A stretch of DNA of 64,000 nucleotides from positions 79,637 to 143,636 of the forward strand of contig NMRA01000700.1 of NCBI GenBank assembly GCA_002633005.1. Reading direction: 5' to 3'. How positions within the stretch are numbered: position 1 is the first letter of the stretch; each line of letters opens with the position of its first letter. Under the pieces are notes generated by a model. It did not search any database. It was given only the letters and a program-made list of their open reading frames with translations, and was not told the DNA's origin. The DNA is from Phoronis australis. Taxonomy: Eukaryota; Phoronida; Phoronidae. This document shows, piece by piece, positions 11,106-23,422 of the stretch. The position numbers were made by a program, and so were the translations under genes.

Positions 11106-13394
11106 CAACGTTTTTATTTTTCTCTTTTTTTTCGTGAGCACATAAAACTTGTATGACTCCGTAATTCAAATTGCTCGTGCCTTCCAGGCAAAGTTTCGCA
11201 CATTGAAGCTATTTCGTGACTCGAGAGAAAAGTTTTACATGAGGGAAGTCTTTTTCTTTGCCATAACTTGTGCATTCCAACTCGTAATTTGGATTTTAGG
11301 TTATTTGTACAATTCGCCAAAGGAACTTGCTCATTTCTGTCCACATTGCGTGAAACTCAGCTACGTGTTGTTGGCTATCGTCGTTCACGTATGTTTTCCT
11401 GTCAGAAAAACAGCTTGTCAAACTTGATGTACATTCTATGCTTCCTTCCCTTCACCCCTGGTTGAGTTTTGCGTAATACGATAGGCAGAACCCCAGAGCT
11501 TTTTCTTAGTCGGTTTCAGATTCTCTCTTTAAAACCGTTCCGTGTCGCAATGATCGGCGTGCTTGTTCATTTAAGATGGAGTCTGGTTGTGCAAATTCAA
11601 GCTTTTATTGAGAAAATGGTTTTTAATTTAATATCGCAGTCGTCTCATGTCTGTCTTGGGTTACTTCTCTGGTCTCCAAGTAGTAAACTTTTCCATTTTA
11701 ATGCTTGGGGATAACGTTTTCTTTTTTCACGTATGTCAAACCAGACTTGACCTCGCTCACAGTAACATCCACTGATTTCAAGTCAAGTTTGTATGATTGT
11801 TGCAACTGAGCAGGTATGGCGTCCAGTCGCTGCAAAGCTGCTCACTTGTGACAACGCCATTCCGCTGGCGTGGTTTGAATGTTGATGACTTGAGCTCACC
11901 TAATTGACATCGCATCTCAAATCCATGACTGTCCATGGTGCGCCTGGTAATCTCGAGAGATGCTGCTTCAGATTGTCACATATGTAAAAGATCTTTGAAA
12001 CAGTTTTTACACGACAGTGTACAAACTTTTAAATTTCACCACTCCCAAGGCTGCGCGCAGCAACTTCAACCATGACAACAACTAGAATCACCTCCATGAT
12101 GATCCACAATGCATGTCGGAATACTCAGTGTTCAATTTTTTAATCTTGGGCAGTGCGAGGACAGAGTATAGGCTAAAACGTAATGAAGCTAAGTTTATTC
12201 AAAATAACCATCCCTGAATGTGCAAGTGCGCCACCTTGGTTTCACCTTGTTTTGAGGTTATTGTCTCGAATAATGGCCTTTTACCATTGTGTTATTGACC
12301 TTTTAGTTGTTGCTTTGACCTTTACATCATACTGGTTCTTGCAGCTTGGAGAATAAAGAGCGCATCGTACATGTAACTCAAAGCTTGTCAGGAAAATGAA
12401 GCCAGGTAGTGTTTGGCTGTTTATTAAATGTTTAACTGTGCCTCTGCTGAACAGGTGTTTCGAAAACCAATCGTAACAAGACTGTGCACCTATTTTCGTA
12501 GCCAGTTAAGGTTGTGTTTGTAAAACCTTTTTTGCGAAGAGAGTATCAAGCATATCATCTCACTCAAAGTTTCACGCGAAGACGGTCATCCTTTCTGAGA
12601 TAATATGCTAAATCTCGTAATTTTCATATAGTCCTATATACATGTCGCCTTAAGTTATTAGTAATTACCCATATTCAGGCTTCGTGTCTCCTGTTTCAAC
12701 TCAATTCTCCTGTGTGGCAGCAAACTGTATGACCTTCTGTGTGGCACCAGCATAGAACTCGGTCTACTTATACTAGTGTAACATCTGCATTGCCTAATGA
12801 TAATCCGTTCAATGTCCTTGTTTCTAACATTACCACTTTCAGCTATGGATACTTACAGCTGGCAAATTACAGCGGCTGTATTTTGCCTTTTCAATTATCA
12901 AATGATAGTAATTATAACTCAACCAGAAACCATTTCTGTCAGCATATTTTCAGCATATGCAACACCAGTACGGATAAGTAGATATGCTACAATGTCCTCT
13001 AAACAGAAATGCAGAAGACACCTGTGGCGTGTTCTGTAGCTTCTTTCTGAAGCAATGCTAAGCGGGTAGCCGTAAATAACAAGTAATCAGGGGCACAATG
13101 TCCCTCATTATGATTTGACGTTGTGGAGTTTAAGAAACCCTGAACCCTGACCACGTAGACTTAGTGACCACACGTTGACAAAGCAAGTACCGATTTTGTA
13201 AACACGGTTTACAGAAACGCGGCTATTTTCAGAATTTTAACAAGTCGGGTGGGTTCTCGAGTCTATGAATCAAAACAATCATGTTGTCACAGTATGTACA
13301 TGTATAAGTAAGAATAATTAGTAACCATGTACTAATACATGAATATTAGTCACACCACGCAAAGTCTCAAAATTAAGCCGCCCGACCGTTCTCG
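11106..13394. other. Intergenic, no gene recognised
   Basis: Several short open frames exist on both strands but none shows a domain, biased composition or supported splice structure. No repeat was recognised apart from low-complexity stretches. Confidence 0.4.
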
Positions 13395-15333
13395 AGCTCG
13401 GACTTTCCTGCTAAGGGTGCAGACGTTACAATTAGGTATACTGTGATCTTGTCCTGAAAGTTGATATTGCATAAAAAGACGACAAATGTTGGTTGTAGCA
13501 TGTAACCTATTCATGTGGATAAAGAAGACATGTCACCAAAACTGTCGGAGGGAAATGGAGTTGATGTTCCGATACTAGGACTTTTGCTCGAGATTTACAC
13601 TTGAATATTTCTCCCAACATGGAAATAACCGCAAGGCAGTAGAAGTTGGAAGTCAGTTTTCTCTTTCTTAAGAAAACAGCCTAGTGAGGCTGACAATTTC
13701 AATCTGCTTAAAGGTTAATTTTTGGTTAAGAGGCGGCAGGAGTGCGCTGTGGTCCCTTCCCTGGTGATTGAACCCGGTTTCCCTAGACTTACGAACTAAC
13801 ATTCTCGAGAAGACCATGAGTTTGCCTTTAGTTGCAGAGGATATAGGCCTAAGAGAAGTATGCCATATGGAAGCACTTTATTCCACGTGTAAGTCAAAGT
13901 TAGTTACAATTGTTAATAATCTATATATTATTCTGAAGCAGTTCCCCAGTCTGAGGTTAGTGTTCAAGTTTCTGTCAATTGCATACTTCATCATGGTGTC
14001 TATTGTACAGAAACCCAATAAACTTGGAGTTTTATTCCGATCGTAGTACATGTAACTGCATGCCATTGCTTTTCGAATGACTGTGTATGTACCGAGCACG
14101 TGTTTGTGTGGTTAATTTAAGCTTGAGATGGAAATTTGAATGTCATTCGTTGCAGGTTTTTTTTCAGACATAAACAAGCTCTGATGATTTTGTTACGAAT
14201 GTGCCTATGTTACAGTGCAGGAAAATGTCGTTGAATTAGTATTGCGTTTGCATGAAGATTCTTTGCGTTTTTGAGATTTTTGCCTGTAACAGGCTTGTAA
14301 AATTATGAGAACAAACACAAAAGAAGTAATTTTCGCAGAAATTCTGCAGGGAATTTTCCACACGTCCTCCCTCATTTGTGGGACATAACAATAACAATTG
14401 CAATGGGCGACACGTATCTGTTGCTATCGGAAGTAGGCACTATTTTGCCTGTTGATTCTGACATTTTATCTGCCACATAATGGAGGCTAGTTACCTAATG
14501 CTCACAACTGCTGCTTTATCTTAATTCTTAGCATTTACCAAATAATTTCACCAGCATCAAGAAAACAGGTATTCATCAATTGTAAGTATTTGTAGTGTTC
14601 TTCACCAGATATCAAGTTGTAAGGCGAAAAACGTTTTGTAGTAAACTAAATTCTAATCATCAATAAGAAACATTTGATGGAGATTTTGTGAATGTGGTTT
14701 AACAAATCCGTGTTCAAATACTAAACCAAGTCTAATTATAGACCTAACTTGGTTTAAAATTCTGAAACTCTGGTCCTGTTAGACCAGGTCGCCGGTTAAG
14801 CAAAATTGGGTTGAATGCGCCGTATTGTGTCGATCTGGATTACCTCGTGAGGAAACTATAGAAATGCTTCAATGTAACCTTGATTATAGACCAAATTCAA
14901 TATCACGAACTCCAAAGAATACTGGAATCTTATCAATCAAATCCGCAGTTTTCAACAAAAAATTGTTTACCCCAACTGTAACATAGCATCAAGTATCAGT
15001 GAAAAGTGTGACCAATTCCTCAATTTTTCACGTTTGCCACATTCCACCAACTGGTGTAGGTATCTTTCTCTTTCTCCATCTACGATGCTTCGATCACATG
15101 TTTGATGCCATGGCTAATCAAAGTGACGTCTTTGAGTATCTCCATAAACTGTGCACAATTAGAATAGTGGAACATCTTTTATCAACATCATGGTGACCAA
15201 AATGATTCTCAAGGAAATTACCATGTCCTTAACCAAAAAATCTGACAAACTTCTTCATCTATGTTCGAAATGACAAATCATGCAATGCTGTATAATCCCT
15301 ATACACAAAAAATCTAATAAGTGCCCAGTAATA
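13395..15333. repeat. 1,939-bp direct duplication, copy 1
   Basis: This copy begins AGCTCGG and ends CCCAGTAATA, directly followed by an N at 15334. The same interval recurs at 15335-17273 with the same length and scattered single-base differences. The content is non-coding as far as I can see. Positions 14700-14800 carry several TTAGACC/AACTTGGTTTAA motifs like those in the MITE-like elements at 18-20 kb. Confidence 0.9.
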
Positions 15334-15334
15334 N
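15334..15334. other. Single N exactly between two direct repeats
   Basis: The N separates the last base of copy 1 from the first base of copy 2 with nothing else between. That is the pattern expected when two overlapping contig ends are placed side by side without merging. Confidence 0.85.
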
Positions 15335-17273
15335 AGCTCGGAATTTCCTGCTAAGGGTGCAGACGTTACAATTAGGTATACTGTGATCTTGTCCTGAAAG
15401 TTGATATTGCATAAAAAGACGACAAATGTTGGTTGTAGCATGTAACCTATTCATGTGGATAAGGAAGACATGTCACCAAAACTGTCGGAGGAAAATGGAG
15501 TTGATGTTCCAATACTAGGACTTTTGCTCGAGATTTACACCTGAATATTTCTCCCAACATGGAAATAATCGCAAGGCAGTGGAAGTTGGAAGTCAGTTTT
15601 CTCTTTCTTAAGAAAAGAGCCTAGTGAGGCTGACAATTTCAATCTGCTTAAAGGTTAATGTTTGGTTAAGAGGCGGCAGGAGTGCGCTGTCTTCCCTTCC
15701 CTGGTGATTGAAGCTGGTTTCCCTAGACTTACGAACTAACATTCTCGAGAAGACCATGAGTTTGCCTTTAGTTGCAGAAGATATAGGCCTAAGAGAAGTA
15801 TGCCATATGGAAGCACTTTATTCCACGTGTAAGTCAAAGTTAGTTACAATTGTTAATAATATATATATTATTCTGAAGCAGTTCCCCCAGTCTGAGGTTA
15901 GTGTTCGAGTTTCTGTCAATTGCATACTTCATCATGGTGTCTATTGTACTGAAACCCAATAAACTTGGAGTTTTATTCCGATCGTAGTACATGTAACTGC
16001 ATGCCAGTGCTTTTCGAATGACTGTGTATGTACCAAGCACGTGTTTGTGTGGTTAATTTAAGCTTGAGATGGAAATTTGAATGTCATTCGTGGCAGGTTT
16101 TTTTCAGACATAAACAAGTTCTGATTATTTTGTTACGAATGTGCCCATGTTACAGTGCAGAAAAATGTCGTTGAATTAGTATTGCGTTTGCATAAAGATT
16201 TTTTGCGTTTTTGAGATTTTCGCCTGTAACAGGTTTGTAAAATTATGAGAACAAACACAAAAGAAGTTATTTTCGCAGAAAGTCTGCAGGGAAATTTCCA
16301 CACGTCCTCCTACATTTGTGGGGCATAACAATAAGAATCGCAATGGGCGACACGTATCTGTTGTTATCGGAAGTAGGCACTATTTTGCCTGTTGATTCTG
16401 ACATTTTATCTGCCACATAATGGAGGCTAGTTACCTAATGCTCACAACTGCTGCTTTATCTTAATTCTTAGCATTTACCAAATAATTTCACCAGTATCAA
16501 GAAAACAGGTATTCATCAATTGTAAGTATTTGTAGTGTTCTTCACCAGATATCAAGTTGTAAGGCGAAAAACGTTTTGTAGTAAACTAAATTCTAATCAT
16601 CAATAAGAAACATTTGAAGGAGATTTTGTGAATGTGGTTTAACAAATCCGTGTTCAAATACTAAACCAAGTCTAATTATAGACCTAACTTGGTTTAAAAT
16701 TCTGAAACTCTGGTCCTGTTAGACCAGGTCGCCGGTTAAGCAAAATTGGGTTGAAGGCGCCGTATTGTGTCGATTTGGATTACCTCGTGAGGAAACTATA
16801 GAAATGCTTCAATGTAACCTTGATTATAGACCAAATTCAATATCACGAACTCCAAAGAATACTGGAATCTTATCAATCAAATCCGCAGTTTTCAACAAAA
16901 AATTGTTTACCCCAACTGTAACATAGCATCAAGTATCAGTGAAAAGTGTGACCAATTCCTCAATTTTTCACGTTTGCCACATTCCACCAACTGGTGTAGG
17001 TATCTTTCTCTTTCTCCATCTACGATGCTTCGATCACATGTTTGATGCCATGGCTAATCAAAGTGACGTCTTTGAGTATCTCCATAAACTGTGCACAATT
17101 AGAATAGTGGAACATCTTTTATCAACATCATGGTGACCAAAATGATTCTCAAGGAAATTACCATGTCCTTAACCAAAAAATCTGACAAACTTCTTCATCT
17201 ATGTTCGAAATGACAAATCATGCAATGCTGTATAATCCCTATACACAAAAAATCTAATAAGTGCCCAGTAATA
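15335..17273. repeat. 1,939-bp direct duplication, copy 2
   Basis: A near-identical repeat of 13395-15333. Differences include substitutions and small balanced indels of the kind expected between alleles. It continues at its right end into unique sequence. Confidence 0.9.
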
Positions 17274-18130
17274 TTACTCGACACGCTTTCCAAATATTCG
17301 AGAAGTTCATTGCTGAAATATGTTTACATTTCTCCGACAACTTGATATATCATCGTCAATTCGAATTTTTAGCAGGAAACAGCACCATGGCGCAACCTGT
17401 TGAAATATGCATGAGGATCATTTATAATTTTGGAAAGGTGAGCGTTTCAGGTCTATCTGTCTAGATGTAGCCACTGCAATCAATTGTGTCCATCATTATC
17501 TTCTAGTCCACAAACAACGATCTTATTACATGGCAGCGTTTTTCCGTTCAGTGACTTTACCAGACGTAGGGGTTCTGAGCATATGATAACATGTAGCTTC
17601 TTTGTTAACTGCCAATCACAGTCTTTTGTCTGTTATGACAACAAGCAGGCTTCTTATCTACCAGGCTTATTACAGACCACGTGTGAACACAGTCAAACTC
17701 AGAGTGAATTGGTGTATTCGGAAAAATAGATTGTCGTAACTTCGGTTGCAGTTGGGCGATTTTGGCGATTAAAAAACTGAACATGATCACCATTTGACGA
17801 AAATTTCCGAAATGCTATTGGTTTATGTTTAAATATGTTATAATTTATCTTTTATTTTTAACAGCACAAACCAGTGGTTGTAGCCTACATGTATATACGT
17901 TGTTATTGTTCATTAGAGAAATTATCGAACTAAAAAAAAGCTTACCCTCCAACCAAAAATGCCAGAATGGAGTTAATTATTCTTCTAAGATATTGGCTAC
18001 AGGGGTAAACTTTCCAACTTGTTGCTAGGCTATAGAATCGAACAAGTTGTGAGCAAAGGGAAAACGCCGTAATGGTATTACTGGGAGTCTTCTAATTATG
18101 ATCACCTTAAATCTCTCTGTTCGTATATAC
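17274..18130. other. Intergenic, nothing recognised
   Basis: No coding exon or known repeat is supported. Confidence 0.4.
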
Positions 18131-18940
18131 ACAGCTGATTTCATACAGGTGGTTTAAAGTTAAATCTGGTTTAAACTGGACTGACACCAGGTTTAAAGAT
18201 AATCTGCATTTCATAAAGCTGGCTTAACTTTTACACCAGTGGTCTAGTAAACCCTGGTTTAACTCCAGGTTAGACCTGGTCTATGTCAGTTTTCATTTCA
18301 CCAACGAGGTCTGTATTCTTTAGCTCTGTATTAAGATCTTAAACCAGCTTTAATTTTAGACTTGGTCAGACCCAGGTTTAACTGATAAACATGACATACT
18401 TGCATGATATAGATGAAACTGGATGATGCCGCGGTGCGCATTTACGACGCAGTTTTAGAGTGAAAATTGACTATTAATTTTCGATATTAACGACGATACA
18501 AGATCAAACGTAGCAGAGGCGGATCCACAATTTTAAGGGAGTGCAGTCAAGGACTTTTTAAAAAGTGGACCAAGTCAACAATTTAACATTTATAGATTTG
18601 ATAACACTAATATCAAGGGAAAATGGGTCCGGACCAGTAGACCAGTACACTGTACGTGCTGCACGGTGTTTTGCGGATTCCTCAGAATAGGACTGGTCAA
18701 GCAGATCGTCATCGTCATAAGCGCTACGGGTTTGACTGAAGACAGCAGCTTCTGATTCCACATAAATTGGTCTCTGATTTAATGTTGCCATGAAGGGGTC
18801 TCCCCCATTTGGCCACCAAACACTAAAATGGCACGAAAATAAGTTTGGACATGTAGCGACTAATCGTGAGCATGTTCTTTAATGTGTGTACGTGTGTTGG
18901 TCACAGGCATTACATTTTTGCTCATGAGATGTACTGAAAG
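18131..18940. mobile_element. MITE-like element with TTTCATA-GGTGGTTTAAA end, partial copy
   Basis: It starts with GATTTCATACAGGTGGTTTAA and is dense in TTTAAACC/GGTTTAA and AGACCAGG words, often in opposing orientation. Its internal part, including GGCGGATCC near 18520 and AATCGTGAGCATGTTC near 18861, is shared with 19625-20760. The right terminal inverted repeat of that copy is not recognisable here, so this copy seems truncated or diverged at its right end. Confidence 0.6.
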
Positions 18941-19624
18941 GTAGCGTATTAGGCTCTCCTCCCTCCTTGCGATATATTTTAACATTCCAGACAATCTGCC
19001 ATATAGCACGTACCTCCATGCAGATGGCACGGAAGTTTTCTACCGGTTTGTAGGAAACAGCGATAAGATGTTGGAGCTACAAGTGACTTGAATAAACTCA
19101 ACTCTTAGTCACAATAATGGGAAATGGAGGTTAAAGCACCAAAAGCATTGGCTTCACCCTCTCTAAATTTAATAGGTCTCTCCTCTATGTGGACCCATTT
19201 TATGACTTGAAACGTAATGATGAAATCGTTCCCAGAAAATAGTCGAACAAATAATTGGTATACTTTCCTTCACACCACACGTTCGGGATTACGAACAGAA
19301 TTCAGAGAATAATTCTATCAAGTAGGCTTATCTCTCACCATCAGTAGTCTACGTATTCCTGAGTTCTGTCCATATCCTCTAAACTCCCAAAGATAAATCA
19401 TTGTGATGCCACATAACAGTCTGCTAACATTGGTGCACTCAAGCATTTGGAGTATCAAGCTGCCTTACTCTTAACCGGAGCTTCCACTAGAGTTAAGGCT
19501 TTGAATAGTCTCAAATAGCCTAAAGTGTCTACTTGACGCAATGTTCACAAGATCTCTACTACTTTCAAAGTATTAAACAATATCAGCAAACCCTCTGTTA
19601 AAACCTGCTTGATGTAAATACTTT
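18941..19624. other. Spacer between MITE-like copies
   Basis: No gene, exon or recognisable repeat is supported. Confidence 0.4.
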
Positions 19625-20760
19625 GTCAGCCGATTTCATAAAGGTGGTTTAAAGTTAAACCAGGTTTAAACTGCACTTAGACCATGTTTAATAATAATCT
19701 GCATTTCATAAAGGTGGTTTAACTTTTAGACCAGTGGTCTTGTAAAACGTGGTTTAACTCCAGTTTAGACCTGGTCTAAGTCAGTTTTTATTTCACCAAC
19801 GAGGTATATATTCTTTAGACCTGTATTAAGATCTTAAACCATGTTTAACTTTAGACTTGGTCAGACACAGGTTTAACTCTTAAATACGTCAGACTTGCAT
19901 GGTATAGGTACAACTGAACGATGCCGCGGTGTGCAATTGCGACGCAGTTTTAGAGCGAAAATGGGCTATTTTCATTATTCAGGTTTACTACGACACGAGA
20001 TCAAACGTAGCAGGGGCGGATCCAGGATTTTTTAAAGGAGAGGGGACGGTCAAGAACTTTTTGAAAGTGGGGACCAAATCAACAATTTGAAAATTATAGA
20101 TTTGATATCTTTAAAATCAAGGGAAAAAGGGGGGGCTCCGGACCCCTTGACCCCCCTGGATCCGCCTATGCGAAGACCAGTACGCGCTGGAGTGTGTCCT
20201 GCGGATTCCTCAGAATACGTCCGGTCGAGCAGGTCTCATCGTCGCAAGCCCTACGGATTTGACTTAAGACAGCATCCTCTAATTCTTCTGACTGAGTTCC
20301 ACCTCCACTGTTCTCCGATTCAATGTTGCCGGGAAGGGCTCTTGCCCACCCCCCTTTGGCCGCGAAAAATAAAAACTAAAATGACACGGAAATAAATTTG
20401 CGCATTTATCATGTTACATCTAATCGTGAGCATGTTCTTTAATGTGTGTGTGTTAGGCACACAAATTACATTTTTCCTCTTGAGAAAAGCTTTTAGACCT
20501 TCGTCGTAAATGTCTGCACTGATTCTACTGGTGTATGCCACGTGATCAAGGTTTCATTGAAGCACTTCATTAGTTTCTTTGTTGGGTTTACCCACCTCGT
20601 CACAGTGGGGTGCCTTTGATACTTTAAACCTGGTTCTACTGAACCAGCTCCCTGTTCTAGCAAAACCAGGCTTTCAGACTTTTAAACCACGTAGGTAAAA
20701 TGCAAGTTAGGTCTAAAATTAGACCAGGTTTAGGAAGACTACCTTTATGAAATCGACTGT
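19625..20760. mobile_element. MITE-like element with terminal inverted repeats, most complete copy
   Basis: The left end reads CGATTTCATAAAGGT and the right end, near 20741-20755, is its reverse complement ACCTTTATGAAATCG. Both termini contain many GGTTTAA/TTAAACC and AGACC words pointing in different directions. There is no transposase frame, so it is non-autonomous. A second repeat sits inside it: GGGCGGATCCAGG near 20016 and CCTGGATCCGCC near 20155 form the ends of a ~150-bp inverted-end insert. Confidence 0.7.
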
Positions 20761-21196
20761 ATATGTTTATCGTACTGGTCTTCCGCAACATGTACCATTC
20801 ATCGGTCTTTACGTAAGTCTTTCAGAACTAATATAGTGCATCAACAACATCGAATTCACGTTCAGTGGCTGTGAAGAAAAGCAACTCATTCACAAGTATA
20901 ACAATCATTTTTTATACCTTTGACATACCTCAATAGCTCCGATACAGTACTCGTTGCCTTGACAAAATGAAATAGCACGGCACAGATCTATATGCGATCA
21001 CCTCCTCAACACCGACAAGTTTAGGCACAATTTTATCAACGACTCTCCAAATGGTATTGTGGTGACCATCATTTTGTATCAATTTGGATCGAGTAGTTCC
21101 ACTCGATAACGGCACGTTCGGTTGCGTTACCTGACACCTGACGGCAGACGGAGGTGTTGAAATTATCCAGTGAGGTAATTGGTTTCACAAGCAGCC
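20761..21196. other. Spacer left of the inverted arms
   Basis: Nothing recognised. Confidence 0.4.
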
Positions 21197-22752
21197 TGTT
21201 CAGCAGTTCACAATACGGGTTAGTGGTGTCAGCTTATCGCTTGAATTCATCTTTTAACACCAATAAAGCATTAAACTTCGACGCAGCACACTTAAGCATG
21301 CACTGAGTTCTTATAAAAACGTGTTGTTATATTTCTCTGTTACGGATTTACTGGTATTTGGACACGTCGTAGCCTATATTAAAGTTCGGCAGGCAAAATT
21401 ACCATGCCGTACCAGGAGTTTGGGGTTTGTTCGTAGATTAATTCAAATTATTCTTCAAGAAGTAAAGACTGGGGAACTTAGATCTGTGTTGTTTATACTT
21501 GTGATTTTTTTGAGTTCTAAACACACAAGACGCTTGTTATCCCGGCGAGTGGCTCAGAACCCGATCAGCCCGTTGCGGCCAAACTGACTCGTTATCCGCC
21601 AGTTGCTCGGAACCCAATCAGGCCCGTCGCAGCCGCCAGGACTGGCACGAACATAAACCAGATTGAATTGGAAACTAAACCTCCAGTTACGAAAAGACTA
21701 TAATAGTGAGACAAAGAAATAATATGCAAGTAATTATTTTTGTGAATTAGCCACGAAACTGAAAATCTTATTACTTGTCGGGGGTAGCGAATTTCCCCTT
21801 CCACAGACCGTCAGGGCAAAGGTTGTACAGTAAAAATGATTTGAATAATGTATTTGTATTTCTAAATAAAGATTCCCCTAACATGCGACAGTAGCATATA
21901 AAATAGAGTAATTGTTTCACAAAAGCTTTCTGTCAGCAAACACTGAATAAGCATGCGCTCACACGGCCTAGGTGCCCGGTTAATTACCTTTCAATGCCGG
22001 CATCAAAAGCCCGAACTCTCTATCAGTGGTTTAGTCATTGCTGGTTTCTCAAAACACTTGCACTCACGAGCATCTAATGAGACAGACTTTGTTTCAGTTT
22101 CATATAAGCATTGGCTAGGATCATTTCAGGATGAGAATAACTCATTTTGAAACAGAACGCAGAATAATAAACGTCTACATGGCAACTCGCCCGGCGCCAA
22201 TCCCGACTTAGTCAAGAGCTCATCTGACTAAGACTTCACGGGTCGGAAAGTTAGGTTTCACATGCTATAATTTCGAACCGGAATGCACTGATCAAGAAAT
22301 ACTACAGAGGCGCCGTGAACATGCATAGGCCACGGAACGTATGGATAGCTCTTTGGTAAGCCGGAATTCGTCAGAGAGATCACTGTAGACGAAATGCCGG
22401 CCACAGACACGGAGGTGTTTCACGGCCTCATACTTGCTATTAACAGCATACCTTTCATTCTTCACTACCGCGAGCCACTTCCTAAGCATTTTGGGCTCTC
22501 GAGGAAGTCGAAAAAACGATATACCCGCTTTCTTCGTAGCGTCATAGTTCGGACAAGCGGGAACCGATGCACCGCAATATAGCGACATTCACTCTGCAGA
22601 CGAACAACTAACGCTGCGTAGCTTCTCACCTTCCTCACAGGTTAACACGACACCTCTCGGCAAGGTAAGGTCGACCGCGCAAGAGGCGATGTGGATAGAG
22701 ACCGATTTAGACGGTGAAAAGTCTAATTAAATCGGTTGGCATTCTCCTTTAA
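21197..22752 (-). mobile_element. Left arm of a large inverted repeat carrying a THAP-domain frame
   Basis: This ~1.56-kb block is matched in reverse complement by 27188-28630. Alignable stretches run through the arm: the TGGCAACTCGC and GACTTAG segments near 22180-22210, CCGTCAGGGCAA near 21808, the ATTCAAGCGATAAGCTGAC complement near 21230, and the terminal ATTCTCCTT near 22741. Divergence and indels are substantial, so the copies are old. The THAP-like frame lies on the minus strand close to the inner end. Confidence 0.7.
22292..22588 (-). CDS. THAP-type zinc-finger fragment, likely transposon-derived
   Basis: A 98-residue open frame begins with a methionine followed by C-x6-C-P, then K-x-x-I-S-F-F-R-L-P, a KWL segment, and later C-x2-H-F. 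These are the landmarks of the C2CH THAP DNA-binding domain in the correct order, although the first cysteine spacing is longer than usual. THAP domains occur in P-element-like transposases and in host transcription factors. Because the frame sits in a repeated block with a broken copy at 27353, I read it as the N-terminal part of a P-like transposase or derivative. No catalytic domain follows. Confidence 0.6.
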   Translation of the reverse strand: MSLYCGASVPACPNYDATKKAGISFFRLPREPKMLRKWLAVVKNERYAVNSKYEAVKHLRVCGRHFVYSDLSDEFRLTKELSIRSVAYACSRRLCSIS

Positions 22753-23303
22753 GTTGTGAATTTTCCTTTTGATCCAAGGCTTACTAAAACAGTCTACATA
22801 CTGATAAGGCTGCGAAATTGGGGACTGATTTGTAAATTGACAAAATTTCCACACAGTTTGGTGCAAAATTAAGCACGGCTGTTTCTCTAGGCAAAAATGA
22901 ATGACAAACCTGAAAGTGTTGTCAAGTGTATGACTGAATCAATTTGATAATCGAATGTCGAGTATATCTTTTGGAAAAATGTGGTTGAACCGGTCCTATT
23001 CTCCCGTCCACTAGCACGCACGAAACGCATCTACATGTAAATTTATCTACCAATAGAAATGTAGTATTGGTGTACCCAAAGTCAGTAATCGGTGATTGCA
23101 AGTACAATATCATTTAATTATTTTGTAGCACTGGTCAACGCGACCTGAAATATACTCTGACTAACAACAGATGGAAAACGGTATCTCCACCACAAAACAA
23201 ATTACAATAATTGTAAACGTTCTGTTGATAGTCACTATCAGAAAACAGGGAATGCATCACAGCCCGTAGTCAAACTAGTGGTCTGCAATTATGTAGTCAA
23301 TTC
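22753..23303. other. Upstream region of gene B
   Basis: No exon recognised. The last part leads into the shared promoter block of the WSC family. Confidence 0.4.
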
Positions 23304-23325
23304 CAGGTGTTACAAAGGTATTAAA
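23304..23325 (+). promoter_or_regulatory. Gene B core promoter: CAGGTG E-box and TATA-like box
   Basis: CAGGTG at 23304-23309 is followed at 23319 by TATTAAA, and the start codon lies 64 bp after that box. The same order and spacing occur before the first exons of genes C and D: CAGGTGTT, then a TATA-like box, then a GCAT-containing stretch. Transcription probably starts about 30 bp after the TATA-like box, which leaves a short 5' UTR. Confidence 0.55.
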
Positions 23326-23388
23326 TGTCACATTTCTCAAGCATATACTCATAAAGAGGAGGACCAGCCTACACGAAAGAAATGCAAG

Positions 23389-23422
23389 ATGAACAACACA
23401 CATACTCGAGTTTTTAGCCTGG
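23389..23422 (+). CDS. Gene B, first coding exon (signal-peptide N-region)
   Basis: The exon encodes MNNTHTRVFSL plus the first base of a split codon, and is followed by the donor GTAATG. It was found by its match to the exon at 57847 (MKNKHARMFGL, donor GTAATA) and the minus-strand exon at 48404 (MRNRHAQIFCL, donor GTAATG). All three are 34 nt, end in phase 1 and share M-x-N-x-H-x-x-x-F-x-L. Joined to the 25785 micro-exon it makes a typical signal peptide with a short polar N-region and hydrophobic core. The whole gene (34+39+336+308 nt) is exactly 239 codons including the stop. Confidence 0.75.

Noticed and set aside
11900-11915. Possible first exon of gene A (MRCQL, donor GTGAG, phase 1)
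   Set aside because: Does not match the family exon in length or motif and has no CAGGTG-TATA block. Too short to support alone.
13768-17136. Paired open frames in the 1.94-kb duplication as duplicated genes
   Set aside because: Frames are short, differ in length between copies because of an indel, and show no domain.
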